From: Betaproteobacteria bacterium UBA5216
Lineage (GTDB): Bacteria; Pseudomonadota; Gammaproteobacteria; Burkholderiales; SG8-41
DNA length: 64,000 nt
NCBI GenBank assembly: GCA_002412495.1
Contig: DHVE01000066.1
Coordinates: forward strand, 1 to 64,000
Direction of reading: 5' to 3'
The stretch's first letter is position 1; the number at the start of each line of letters is the position of its first letter. A model generated the notes under the pieces. The model saw nothing but the letters and a program-made list of their open reading frames with translations, made no database searches and had not been told where the DNA came from. The position numbers were made by a program, and so were the translations under genes. Positions 26,175 through 34,149 of the stretch are shown piece after piece.

Positions 26175-27845
26175 TCACGATCCTTCCAAATAAACTCTCG
26201 ACGAATAATCTGGCGAGATACGCCCTTCAACCACATCCTTCTGCACGGCGTTGATAGTGCGCTGCTTCGCCTCCCCATACCCCGCACCCGCCGGCGTGCA
26301 AATACGCAGCACGCTACCGCGCGGCAAAGGTATGTCCGCCGCGGCCGACGGCAATACTTGCTCGCCCGGTGTATCCGGATTCAACACAAACGCGCCGCAC
26401 GCGCCCGAGCCACCGCCCGCCATGCCAGGGGACGCCACATGCTGCCGCTCGGACGACAGGCTCACCACGATGTCGTCGGCCAAAACACGATAGTCGCGCA
26501 CCACGCCCGCGCCGCCGCGATATTGGCCGGGGCCGGAGGATTCATCCCACAGCGCGTAACGCTCCACGCGAAATGGATACGCATGCTCCAGCGCCTCGCT
26601 CGGCAGATTCGATGAGCCCGACGCATGTACGCGCACACCGTCCACGCCATCGCGATTGGCGCGCGCGCCCATGCCGCCCGCCACGGTTTCGTAATCGACA
26701 AAATACACACCGGTGCGCGGATCGGTGCCCGACAGCACAAATAAGTGATGCGGCCCGCTGCCCGCCAGCGCCTTGTCGGGCATCGCCTGTGACAACGCGT
26801 TGGCGATCACATCACCCAGCACGCTGGCTGAAATGGAACGGCAACCGATGGCCGCCGGCGGCACCGGCCCGACTACGCAACCCGGCGGCGCCTTGATGTG
26901 CAGCGTGCGGTAGTAACCCGCGTTGGCGGGCACTTCCGGGTCGAGCATCGCCTTGGCCACCGTATACACCGTGGCGAGCAACGCGCGATACGGAATATTG
27001 CGCGCGCTTTCCAGTTGCTTGCCGGAGCCGGTGAAATCAAAATCCATGCGCCCCTTGCCGATGGTCAGCGCCAGCTTGATGGCGCAGGTTTCGCCGTCAA
27101 CATTGCCGTCAAGAAAATCTTCCGCCACGTAGCGCCCGCGCGGCAGCCGGTTAATCGCGGCGCGAAACCGCTTCTCGGTAAAATCGAGATAGCCCGCAAT
27201 CGCCGCCTGCGTTTCCTTCAATCCGTAACGGTCAAACAATTGCAGCACGCTGCGCGCGCCCACGGTATTGGCGGCGAACTGTGCATTGAGATCGCCCACG
27301 CGTTCATCCGGCGTGCGCGAGTTCAGCAGAATAATATCGACCACATCGCGGTTCACCACGCCCGCGCGCATCACGCGCACCGGCGGGATGCGAATGCCTT
27401 CCTGATAAATCGATTTGCAAACCGCAGCTTCCGAGCCGGGCACCATGCCGCCCACGTCGGCGTGGTGCGCGATGTTGGCGACGAAAGCGACGATTTTTTT
27501 GCCGCTGAATACCGGCGCAATGACGTTGATGTCGGGCAGATGCGTGCCGCCGCCGTTGTACGGATCGTTGGCGACGAACATGTCACCGGGCAGGATTTCG
27601 CTGACTGGGAAGCGTTTCAATATTTCTGCTACCGCGCCCACCATCGAGCCCAGGTGGATCGGCACGCGCTGCGCCAGCGCGATCACTTCACCCGCCGTGT
27701 CGAATATCGCGGTGGAACAATCCGCGCGCTCCTTGATATTGGGTGAGAAGGCGGTTCGCATCAGCGTCGCGCCCATTTCCTCGGCGGTGGCGAGCAGAAA
27801 GCGCGCGATGACTTCGGATTTGATTGGATCGATTTTGGGTTTCAT
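26175..27845 (-). CDS. hyuB: hydantoinase B/oxoprolinase-family subunit
   Basis: A 556-residue HyuB/oxoprolinase B subunit. Recognisable segments: 'LATAEEMGATLMRTAFSPNIKERADCS' (residues ~17-43, quoted in part: ATLMRTAFSPNIKE), 'GDMFVANDPYNGGGTHLPD' near residue 95, and 'PPGCVVGP'. ATG 27845 follows AGAAGG by six bases. It forms a pair with the HyuA gene upstream, separated by 196 bases filled with repeat elements. Such pairs make ATP-dependent N-methylhydantoinases, 5-oxoprolinases, acetone or acetophenone carboxylases; no third subunit is present, which favours hydantoin/oxoproline-like cyclic amides. Confidence 0.92.
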   Translation of the reverse strand: MKPKIDPIKSEVIARFLLATAEEMGATLMRTAFSPNIKERADCSTAIFDTAGEVIALAQRVPIHLGSMVGAVAEILKRFPVSEILPGDMFVANDPYNGGGTHLPDINVIAPVFSGKKIVAFVANIAHHADVGGMVPGSEAAVCKSIYQEGIRIPPVRVMRAGVVNRDVVDIILLNSRTPDERVGDLNAQFAANTVGARSVLQLFDRYGLKETQAAIAGYLDFTEKRFRAAINRLPRGRYVAEDFLDGNVDGETCAIKLALTIGKGRMDFDFTGSGKQLESARNIPYRALLATVYTVAKAMLDPEVPANAGYYRTLHIKAPPGCVVGPVPPAAIGCRSISASVLGDVIANALSQAMPDKALAGSGPHHLFVLSGTDPRTGVYFVDYETVAGGMGARANRDGVDGVRVHASGSSNLPSEALEHAYPFRVERYALWDESSGPGQYRGGAGVVRDYRVLADDIVVSLSSERQHVASPGMAGGGSGACGAFVLNPDTPGEQVLPSAAADIPLPRGSVLRICTPAGAGYGEAKQRTINAVQKDVVEGRISPDYSSRVYLEGS

Positions 27846-27869
27846 GACCAACCTTCTTAAAGGCTTTTT

Positions 27870-27994
27870 GCCACAGATTTACACAGATGAACACAGATTA
27901 AAATCCGTCACTGTCGTTCCCGCGCAGGCGGGAACCCATAACGCTGTCTCCGTTGCGAATGCATTATGGATTCCCGCCTTCGCGGGAATGACGG
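27870..27994. repeat. repeat block: CAGATTT arm plus two inverted TTCCCGC palindromes
   Basis: An arm with repeated ACAGAT units (27872-27899) is followed by two palindromic elements in opposite orientation, with cores TTCCCGC-GCAG-GCGGGAA near 27917 and TTCCCGC-CTTC-GCGGGAA near 27970. Both are flanked by GTC(A/G)TTCC on one side and CCATAA on the other. The palindrome recurs at 33957, 45809, 50304 and 50390. Confidence 0.85.
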
Positions 27995-28041
27995 AGTAGG
28001 GTTTTTCTCGCTTGGCTGTCTGCTCATTTTTCAGGCTCGAT

Positions 28042-30084
28042 TCAAACCAACGTCAAATGCAAATACCCCAGCGCATCGTTATGCACCGTCGCCTTCGGCG
28101 GCACCACGGTGGTTGCATCCATTTGCTCGATGATTGCCGGCCCTGTCGCGCGCCAGTTTGGCGGCAATTGCTCGCGCTCGTAAACAGGCGTCTGCACAAA
28201 CCCGGTCTCTGGAAACCACACACGGCGTTTTTCCGTAACCAATTGTTTATTAATGTGTTTTTTATTCTTTTGCACAGCAGGCAACGCCTTGCGCGCGGCG
28301 GTCACCACCAGCCGCAGGTTGACGATTTCCACTGGCTGCGCCGGCATGTCGTAACCGTAAAACGCCTTGTGGCGGCGATGGAATGCCGTCGTCAATCGCT
28401 TGAGACTCGCCGCGCTTAAACGGTCACTCGCCAGTGGCATGATCAACTCGAAATTCTGGCCGAAGTAACGCAGGTCAACCTGCCATTCGAACTTGGCCCT
28501 CTGTTCACTTTCGCCGCGCAGCCATGCGATGCCGCGTTGTTTCAGATCGGCAAATCCCGCGTTGAATGCCTTTAAGTTTGCACTCTCCGCGCGCAGCAAC
28601 CGCGTCAAACTGAAATCGCCGCGCACATCGGCGTGCAGCAAGCCGATGGCCGACAACAGACCGGGCCGCGGTGGCACCAGCACTTTGCCCATGCCCATGT
28701 TGCGCGCCACGTCCGCCGCGTGCAGCGGCCCCGCGCCGCCGAACGCCACCAGCGTGAAATCGCGCGGGTCTTCGCCCTGCTCGACCGAGATCACGCGCAC
28801 CGCGCCCATCATGTTGACGTTGATGATTTCCAGCACGCCCGCGGCGGCCTTGACCGCATCCACCCGCAACGATTTCGCCAACGCATCAATGGCCGCGTGC
28901 GCCTTGTCCGGATGCATCGCCATGCGCCCGCCAAGCAGCGACTTGGGGCTCAGCCGCCCGAGCGTGACATTAGCGTCGGTCACGGTGGCCTTGGTGCCAC
29001 CCCGTCCATACGCCGCCGGCCCTGGATAAGCGCCCGCGCTCTGCGGCCCCACCTTGAGCAAGCCGCCCGCATCGATCCATGCTATTGAGCCGCCGCCCGC
29101 GCCGATGGTATGAATGTCGAGCGTGCGTGTGCGCACCGGAAAGCCACCCATCTGGCGCTCGCTTTTTTTCGCCGGCTCGCCGTCGCGTATCAGGCACACG
29201 TCGGTAGACGTACCGCCCATGTCGAACGCAATCAGGTTCGGCGCTTTGAGCATGCGACCGAGACCGACCGTGCCGATGACGCCGCCCGCCGGTCCGGAGA
29301 AAAACGTATTCACCGGCATCTTGCGCACCGCGCCCGGCGACACCGCGCCGCCGTTGGACTGCATCACGCGCGGCGTGTGCGGTATGCCCAGCGCCGCCAC
29401 GCCCTTTTCAAATTGCGACAGGGCGTGATCCATGATCGGCATCAGGCTCGCGTTGACCGCCGCCGTGGAGAATCGCTCGAACTCGCGAAACTCGCCCAGC
29501 ACTTCGCTCGAGGTGCACAGATAAATTTCCGGCCACAACGATTTGACCAGCGCCCGCGCGCGTTCCTCGTGATCCGCGTTCGCATAGGCGTGCATGAAGC
29601 AGATCGCCACCGCCTCGACCTTTTTCGTCTTCAATACCTCCACCGCGCGCCGCACATCGTCTTCCATCAACGGGGTGACCACGGCACCATCCGGCGCCAC
29701 GCGCTCATTCACTTCGAGCCGGCAATCGCGCGGCGCCGGCGGCATGGGCTTGGGGATATCCAGATTGAAGTAGTGCGGGCGGCGCTGGCGCGCGAGCTCC
29801 AGCACGTCGCGAAACCCCGACGTGGTGATGACACCGGTGCGCGCCCATTTGCCTTCGAGCACCGCGTTGGTGGCAAGCGTGGTGCCCAGCACCAGAAACG
29901 CCACGTCGCGGCGCGCGATGCCGTTTTGATCAAGCAGTTCGGCGATGCCGTCGAGTATGCCGCGCGCCGGATCACCCGTGGTGGTGGGCACCTTGTGATA
30001 ATAGTGGCGCCCGTTGCCGAGATCAGCGGCAACCAGATCGGTGAAGGTGCCGCCGGTGTCTATGCCTACGAATAGCTTGCTCAC
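28042..30084 (-). CDS. hyuA: hydantoinase A/oxoprolinase-family subunit
   Basis: A 680-residue HyuA subunit with the ATPase phosphate-1 motif 'GIDTGGTFTD' at residues 8-17, 'ATNAVLEGK' near 75, 'DMGGTSTDVCLI' near 290 and 'GGGSIAWID'. The start is GTG 30084. Near the C-terminus (around 28236-28276) the protein carries a Lys/Asn-rich stretch encoded by unusually AT-rich DNA, which looks like an insertion relative to the surrounding GC-rich coding. It partners HyuB. The pair uses ATP to open a cyclic amide or carboxylate ring; the exact substrate is not visible. Confidence 0.92.
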   Translation of the reverse strand: MSKLFVGIDTGGTFTDLVAADLGNGRHYYHKVPTTTGDPARGILDGIAELLDQNGIARRDVAFLVLGTTLATNAVLEGKWARTGVITTSGFRDVLELARQRRPHYFNLDIPKPMPPAPRDCRLEVNERVAPDGAVVTPLMEDDVRRAVEVLKTKKVEAVAICFMHAYANADHEERARALVKSLWPEIYLCTSSEVLGEFREFERFSTAAVNASLMPIMDHALSQFEKGVAALGIPHTPRVMQSNGGAVSPGAVRKMPVNTFFSGPAGGVIGTVGLGRMLKAPNLIAFDMGGTSTDVCLIRDGEPAKKSERQMGGFPVRTRTLDIHTIGAGGGSIAWIDAGGLLKVGPQSAGAYPGPAAYGRGGTKATVTDANVTLGRLSPKSLLGGRMAMHPDKAHAAIDALAKSLRVDAVKAAAGVLEIINVNMMGAVRVISVEQGEDPRDFTLVAFGGAGPLHAADVARNMGMGKVLVPPRPGLLSAIGLLHADVRGDFSLTRLLRAESANLKAFNAGFADLKQRGIAWLRGESEQRAKFEWQVDLRYFGQNFELIMPLASDRLSAASLKRLTTAFHRRHKAFYGYDMPAQPVEIVNLRLVVTAARKALPAVQKNKKHINKQLVTEKRRVWFPETGFVQTPVYEREQLPPNWRATGPAIIEQMDATTVVPPKATVHNDALGYLHLTLV

Positions 30085-30190
30085 TTATCAACTCTGAATA
30101 ATGGATGGAAGAGGCGAAATACTGAATTGGAGAATATCACGCACGCGTTTGTGATAGCGTTTCAACTCTCATCCGCCGGAGATTCATATT

Positions 30191-31642
30191 ATGGCCGCAC
30201 CAAACGTAAAAGAACTGTTCGCCGCAAAAACCCTGCCGCTACCCGACGGCTACAGCCGCGCGTTATGCGCCACCATCGCAGGCTGGACTTACGACACGCT
30301 GCCCGCCCCCGTGCTGCACAACGTGAAGGCGCTGATCCTCGACACATTGGGCGTGATCGGCGGCGCGGCCCACGCGCCGGGCATTGCGGAACTAAACACG
30401 CGTCTGTCACGTTGGGAAAAAACCGGTTCCGCCACCGGCTTGATCGGCAAACGGCGCTACTCACCGCCCACCGCCGCCATGGCCAATGGCGCGGCCGCGC
30501 ACGCACTGGATTTTGACGATCAGCACGATCCCGCGCGCGTGCACACCAGCGCCGTGGTGCTGCCCACGCTGCTCGCCACCGCCGAGGATTTGTCGGCCGA
30601 AGGCAAGCCCGTCAGCGGCAAGGAATTCATGCTCGCCTACGCCATTGGCGCGGAACTCCACGCGCGCCTCGGCCTTGCCTGCTACAACAGTCTGGGCAAA
30701 GGCTGGCATCCGACGATGATTTTCGGCACGGTGGCGGCCGGCGTCGCCGCGGGCAAATTGTTGAAGCTCGACGCCAACGGTCTCGCCAACGCACTCGGCA
30801 TGGCGTTTCATCAGGCCAGCGGCTCCGCGCAAAGCATGCGAGACGGCGTGTTGTCTAAACGCCTCGGGCCGGGCTTCGCCGCGCGCAACGCGGTAATGGG
30901 CGCGTTTCTCGCCGCCGACGGATTGACCAGCACGCGCGGCACGCTAGAAGGCAACGCAGGCCTGTTCGCGCTGTATGAACGCAACGAAGTCAAACCGGAA
31001 ATCCTCACCGATGGCCTCGGCAGCGATTGGCGCGTGGCGGAATACAGCTTCAAGCCGTATCCGTGCTGCCGCTGCAACCACACACCCATCGGCATCGGCA
31101 TCCAAATGCACCAGCAGGGCGTAAAACCCGCCGATGTCGCCGCCATCGAAATCGGCATGGGCAACGTCAACTGGCTCACCGTCGGCGCGCCGTACGAACC
31201 CACACGCAACGAAGTCGTACACGCGCAGTTCAACAGCAGCTACAGCTTTGCCTGCGCGCTGCAAGACGGAAAAGTGGATTTACACAGCTACCGCAAACCG
31301 GCCATCACCGACAGCGGTATCGCCGCACTGACTGCAATCACCAAAGTCGTGGATGACCCGGCGATCGACCCCACCGCCATCGAACCCGCGCGCGTCAAAC
31401 TCACGCTGAAATCCGGCAAGGTCATCGAACTCAAACGTGAAACCGTCAAAGGTAGCCCGCAAGACCCGATGAGTGACGCCGAAATGCGCGGCAAAGTGCG
31501 GGGGTGTCTGGAATTTGGGTTGGGCGCTAGTGCTGCGGATGTGGAGCGGTTGGCGGATGTGGTGGCTGGGCTGGAAAAATCGGGGGATGCGGCGAAGGCT
31601 ATTCTGGATGCTTTCCCTGCGCAAAAAAAGCCCGTCATTTGA
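30191..31642 (+). CDS. MmgE/PrpD-family protein
   Basis: The third MmgE/PrpD protein in the window, 483 residues. Signature segments: 'HALDFDDQHD', 'LGKGWHPTMIFG', 'KPYPCCRCNHTP'. ATG follows GGAGA with eight bases between. It is divergent from the hydantoinase pair with 106 bases between starts. The three MmgE/PrpD proteins differ from one another along their whole length, so they are diverged paralogues and not recent duplicates. Likely a dehydratase or decarboxylase of a branched or tricarboxylic acid. Confidence 0.9.
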   Translation: MAAPNVKELFAAKTLPLPDGYSRALCATIAGWTYDTLPAPVLHNVKALILDTLGVIGGAAHAPGIAELNTRLSRWEKTGSATGLIGKRRYSPPTAAMANGAAAHALDFDDQHDPARVHTSAVVLPTLLATAEDLSAEGKPVSGKEFMLAYAIGAELHARLGLACYNSLGKGWHPTMIFGTVAAGVAAGKLLKLDANGLANALGMAFHQASGSAQSMRDGVLSKRLGPGFAARNAVMGAFLAADGLTSTRGTLEGNAGLFALYERNEVKPEILTDGLGSDWRVAEYSFKPYPCCRCNHTPIGIGIQMHQQGVKPADVAAIEIGMGNVNWLTVGAPYEPTRNEVVHAQFNSSYSFACALQDGKVDLHSYRKPAITDSGIAALTAITKVVDDPAIDPTAIEPARVKLTLKSGKVIELKRETVKGSPQDPMSDAEMRGKVRGCLEFGLGASAADVERLADVVAGLEKSGDAAKAILDAFPAQKKPVI

Positions 31643-31670
31643 CGGCCATTTCACATTTAAGCCTCATACG

Positions 31671-32213
31671 ATGCACTCCACCAACCTCGCAGAGTTGATT
31701 CCACTTCTTGAAGAGCGCATAGGCGTCACCCCGGGATTCTTTGAACGCCTCGACACTGACGACGATACCGACTGGGCCTTTGTCATTAAGCTGCATGCAC
31801 TTATCGAAGCCGCGATATCGCATCTACTGGCAATGGAATTGAGAAGGAACGAACTTGAAAAGGTATTTTCTCGCCTGGATATTAGTAACAAGCACACTGG
31901 CAAAGCAGCCTTCGTAGAGGCATTGGAGTTACTAGACAAGCCGGCTAGAACCTTCATGCACTCGTTGTCTACGTTACGAAATTCACTTGTGCATGACGTC
32001 AAAAATGTGGATTTCGATTTGGAGAAATATGTATCGGAAATGAGCGACCAGAAAAAGAAACAATTCGTTTTAGATTTCAACCTTCTTTCGACAGAAGTCA
32101 CTAATGACATTCGAAAACTTTTTCTAGTTGATCCAAGACAAGCGCTTTGGTATTCGGGAATGGCGTTTCTTGGATTGGTGTATCTCAAAATTCGCCCATC
32201 AATATCTCACTAA
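31671..32213 (+). CDS. HEPN-like protein with C-terminal hydrophobic segment
   Basis: A 180-residue, mostly helical protein that I recognise only at the motif level. It contains R103-NSLV-H108, the Rx4H signature of HEPN-domain proteins, which include RNases in toxin-antitoxin and abortive-infection systems; the 'LSTLRNSLVHD' context fits. A hydrophobic stretch at about 158-174 could be a membrane anchor. GC content is visibly lower than in the neighbours and the ribosome site is weak, both suggesting acquisition by transfer. A short gene for a tail-anchored protein follows 45 bases later. A non-catalytic HEPN scaffold is equally possible. Confidence 0.7.
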   Translation: MHSTNLAELIPLLEERIGVTPGFFERLDTDDDTDWAFVIKLHALIEAAISHLLAMELRRNELEKVFSRLDISNKHTGKAAFVEALELLDKPARTFMHSLSTLRNSLVHDVKNVDFDLEKYVSEMSDQKKKQFVLDFNLLSTEVTNDIRKLFLVDPRQALWYSGMAFLGLVYLKIRPSISH

Positions 32214-32258
32214 TGAGGTTTTACTCAAACATCAGGTTTTAACTCCAAGGAGTGCGCC

Positions 32259-32594
32259 ATGAGCGAAGGCGATGTGAAACAACTATATGAAATGCCCGTA
32301 ATTGACGGGAAAAAGGTCATGGTCTTTGAGTGTGGAAGGCCCCCAGTAAACGAATTTGGGGACGCAGACATTGCCGCATTCGCGGCCGACACTTCGCCGA
32401 ATAGGGATGTTTACTACGAAGCCAGCGACATGACCGTAGAATGGTTCAAGTCGCCCTTCTACGTCGGTAGAACGCCGCCGACTCATGCGGAATTAGCCTT
32501 TCAACTGCGGAAATGGCATAGCGAAAGACAAACTAAATTCATCATCGGAGCAGTCGTTGGCATTTTTATCCTGTACTTGCTTTTTAAGCAATAA
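32259..32594 (+). CDS. small tail-anchored membrane protein, unknown function
   Basis: A 111-residue protein with no family I recognise. Residues 1-92 are soluble and acidic; residues 94-109 (FIIGAVVGIFILYLLF) form a single C-terminal membrane helix with only two residues after it, the layout of a tail-anchored protein facing the cytoplasm. It has a textbook Shine-Dalgarno, AAGGAG, six bases before ATG. Like the HEPN-like gene just upstream it is AT-richer than the surroundings, so the two probably arrived and work together. Confidence 0.75.
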   Translation: MSEGDVKQLYEMPVIDGKKVMVFECGRPPVNEFGDADIAAFAADTSPNRDVYYEASDMTVEWFKSPFYVGRTPPTHAELAFQLRKWHSERQTKFIIGAVVGIFILYLLFKQ

Positions 32595-32715
32595 AAGACC
32601 ACTTGCAGAGCCTGGTTTGATCGTAGGTCCATATATCGTATCAGCAAATATTCGACGCCGAGGGCGATTGAGCGTTGAAAAAAACCCAGTGCAATAAACA
32701 CTTGTACCCAACGGT

Positions 32716-33453
32716 TCACCCCGCCGCCCCCCGCCACAACTTCCCAAACGCCGCCGGTTCCCAAGGCCGCACCGCCATACACAAACTGATCGACTCGCGC
32801 TGCTCCAGCGGCAACCATGAATCCGCGTTGTGCTGCTCGGCGTATTCGAGCGCCAACTGCTCCAAACGCGCCAGCAGCGCCACGCGCGCCTCGGCGGACA
32901 CGCGCACGTTCACGATGCGCAGCATCTCGCCCGGCTGCATGAACGGGTAATTGAAATAGTCGCCCGCCTGCTGTTTGGTCCAGCGCATGATCGGGCCGTC
33001 GGGTATCCACTGAAAGGTGCGCGCGACCAGCAGGCGGTAGTGGTTGTTCTCCTGCAAATCCAGGAAACCGATGCGGTCGAGCTTGGCCAGCAGGCCGATG
33101 CATTGCGTTTGTGAAATATCGTAGACGCGCACGATGTCGGTGATGGGCATGTTGCCCATTGCGCACACGGCGACGATCAGCAGCCGCAGGTCATCGACGA
33201 GTTCCTGCTCCTGCGCCTGGGTGAGCCGCGTGATGAGGCGCGCGGTTCGCGGCGCGCCGCGCGCGATCTCCGCGATATCCACCTGCACCACGGCGCACAG
33301 TTCTTCCAGCCGCGCGAGCGTGCAGTCGCGCGTGGAGAAAATGCGCTTCACGGTGGATTCGGAAATTTTCAGCACCTTGGCGACATCGCGATACGTCAGC
33401 CCGCGCGCGCGGTAATGCGCCTTCAGCCCCTCGAACAGATAAGCGGTGCTCAT
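32716..33453 (-). CDS. XRE-type helix-turn-helix transcriptional regulator
   Basis: A 245-residue regulator. The N-terminal HTH spans about residues 8-65 ('YRDVAKVLKISESTVKRIF'). The rest carries a second winged-helix-like stretch ('ITDIVRVYDISQTQCIGLLAKL') and a C-terminal domain rich in aromatic residues that may sense a ligand. Its start faces a region with paired AGTATC/GATACT boxes, so it probably represses itself and the divergent small membrane gene at 33615. No characterised homologue comes to mind. Confidence 0.82.
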   Translation of the reverse strand: MSTAYLFEGLKAHYRARGLTYRDVAKVLKISESTVKRIFSTRDCTLARLEELCAVVQVDIAEIARGAPRTARLITRLTQAQEQELVDDLRLLIVAVCAMGNMPITDIVRVYDISQTQCIGLLAKLDRIGFLDLQENNHYRLLVARTFQWIPDGPIMRWTKQQAGDYFNYPFMQPGEMLRIVNVRVSAEARVALLARLEQLALEYAEQHNADSWLPLEQRESISLCMAVRPWEPAAFGKLWRGAAG

Positions 33454-33484
33454 GTTGTCTTCGGCCGGATTTCGATGCGGCTAA

Positions 33485-33546
33485 AAGTATCATAAAACGA
33501 TACTTATTGGTAATTAAAATCTACTTTTTGAGTATAAATTGATACT
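33485..33546. promoter_or_regulatory. operator-like inverted repeats in divergent promoter region
   Basis: AAGTATC-N7-GATACTT lies at 33485-33505 and a second, tighter copy AGTAT-N6-ATACT at 33531-33546, about four helical turns centre to centre. The region is AT-rich and sits between the regulator start (33453) and the small gene at 33615, as expected for sites bound by an XRE-type dimer. Confidence 0.6.
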
Positions 33547-33614
33547 ACGACACACCATCGGCACACTGCGCCCGTGTTCTTAACCAACCACGCAACCCCG
33601 GAAAGGAAGCAACC

Positions 33615-33896
33615 ATGAGCGCGAATACGATGGCAAATACAAACGTGATGGGCACGATGATGAAAGTTGGCCCGTTGCTCGGGCTGACGGGCGGCATGGC
33701 CGCGCTGACGGCGATTCCCAACGCGGAAGCCAAACTCTTCACCAGCGCCATGATGCTCGCGGTGGCTGTTGGCGGCGCAATGCGCAAATACCTGTTTGCC
33801 GCGCCGGTGATCGTGGCACTAGAACCGGGCGACTACCCGTTCAATACACAAACCGCGAATCCGTGGGAGCGTGATGGCGGCCCGGCGGGGTTGTGA
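33615..33896 (+). CDS. small hydrophobic protein, unknown function
   Basis: A 93-residue protein with two likely membrane segments, about residues 18-36 and 41-70 (with 'LFTSAMMLAVAVGGAM' and 'LFAAPVIVAL'), and a polar C-terminal tail. ATG follows AAAGGA. It is divergent from the XRE regulator across the AGTATC/GATACT boxes, so it is the probable target. No family recognised. Confidence 0.65.
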   Translation: MSANTMANTNVMGTMMKVGPLLGLTGGMAALTAIPNAEAKLFTSAMMLAVAVGGAMRKYLFAAPVIVALEPGDYPFNTQTANPWERDGGPAGL

Positions 33897-34140
33897 GCGT
33901 GGGCGTCGGACTGGCATGAACGGGTGGCAATCCATACGGTGTCTGAAGTGACACTGTGTTATGGATTCCCGCCTTCGCGGGAATGACGGGGGTGATTTTT
34001 CGAAGCAACCAAAGCACCGTGCCTGCGAGAAAATGCTCCTGAAAGCCGCCGTGCAACGCAGCCGCCGGGCTGCCCCCGGCGAACTGGGTGCTGATGTTCA
34101 ACAAATGCAGCAGTAGCGCAATAGAAGTTGCGCCCCACAT
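33841..34140 (-). CDS. short membrane protein remnant running into a palindromic repeat
   Basis: An open frame of about 99 residues starting ATG 34140, nine bases after the stop of the TctC gene at 34150. The first ~48 residues look like a genuine small membrane protein ('ATSIALLLHLLNISTQF', 'HFLAGTVLWLLRK'). The frame then passes through the palindromic repeat at 33957-33990, giving the 'VIPAKAGIH' peptide, and ends over the 3' end of the convergent gene. Probably a short gene whose 3' end was replaced by the repeat. The coding status is uncertain. Confidence 0.4.
   Translation of the reverse strand: MWGATSIALLLHLLNISTQFAGGSPAAALHGGFQEHFLAGTVLWLLRKITPVIPAKAGIHNTVSLQTPYGLPPVHASPTPTLTTPPGRHHAPTDSRFVY
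33934..33990. repeat. palindromic repeat with TTCCCGC/GCGGGAA core
   Basis: One clear element (core near 33967, flanks ATGGATTCC and GGAATGACGG) preceded by an inverted ATCCATA at 33931. It is the same element as at 27961-27994. Confidence 0.8.
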
Positions 34141-34149
34141 CACAACACT

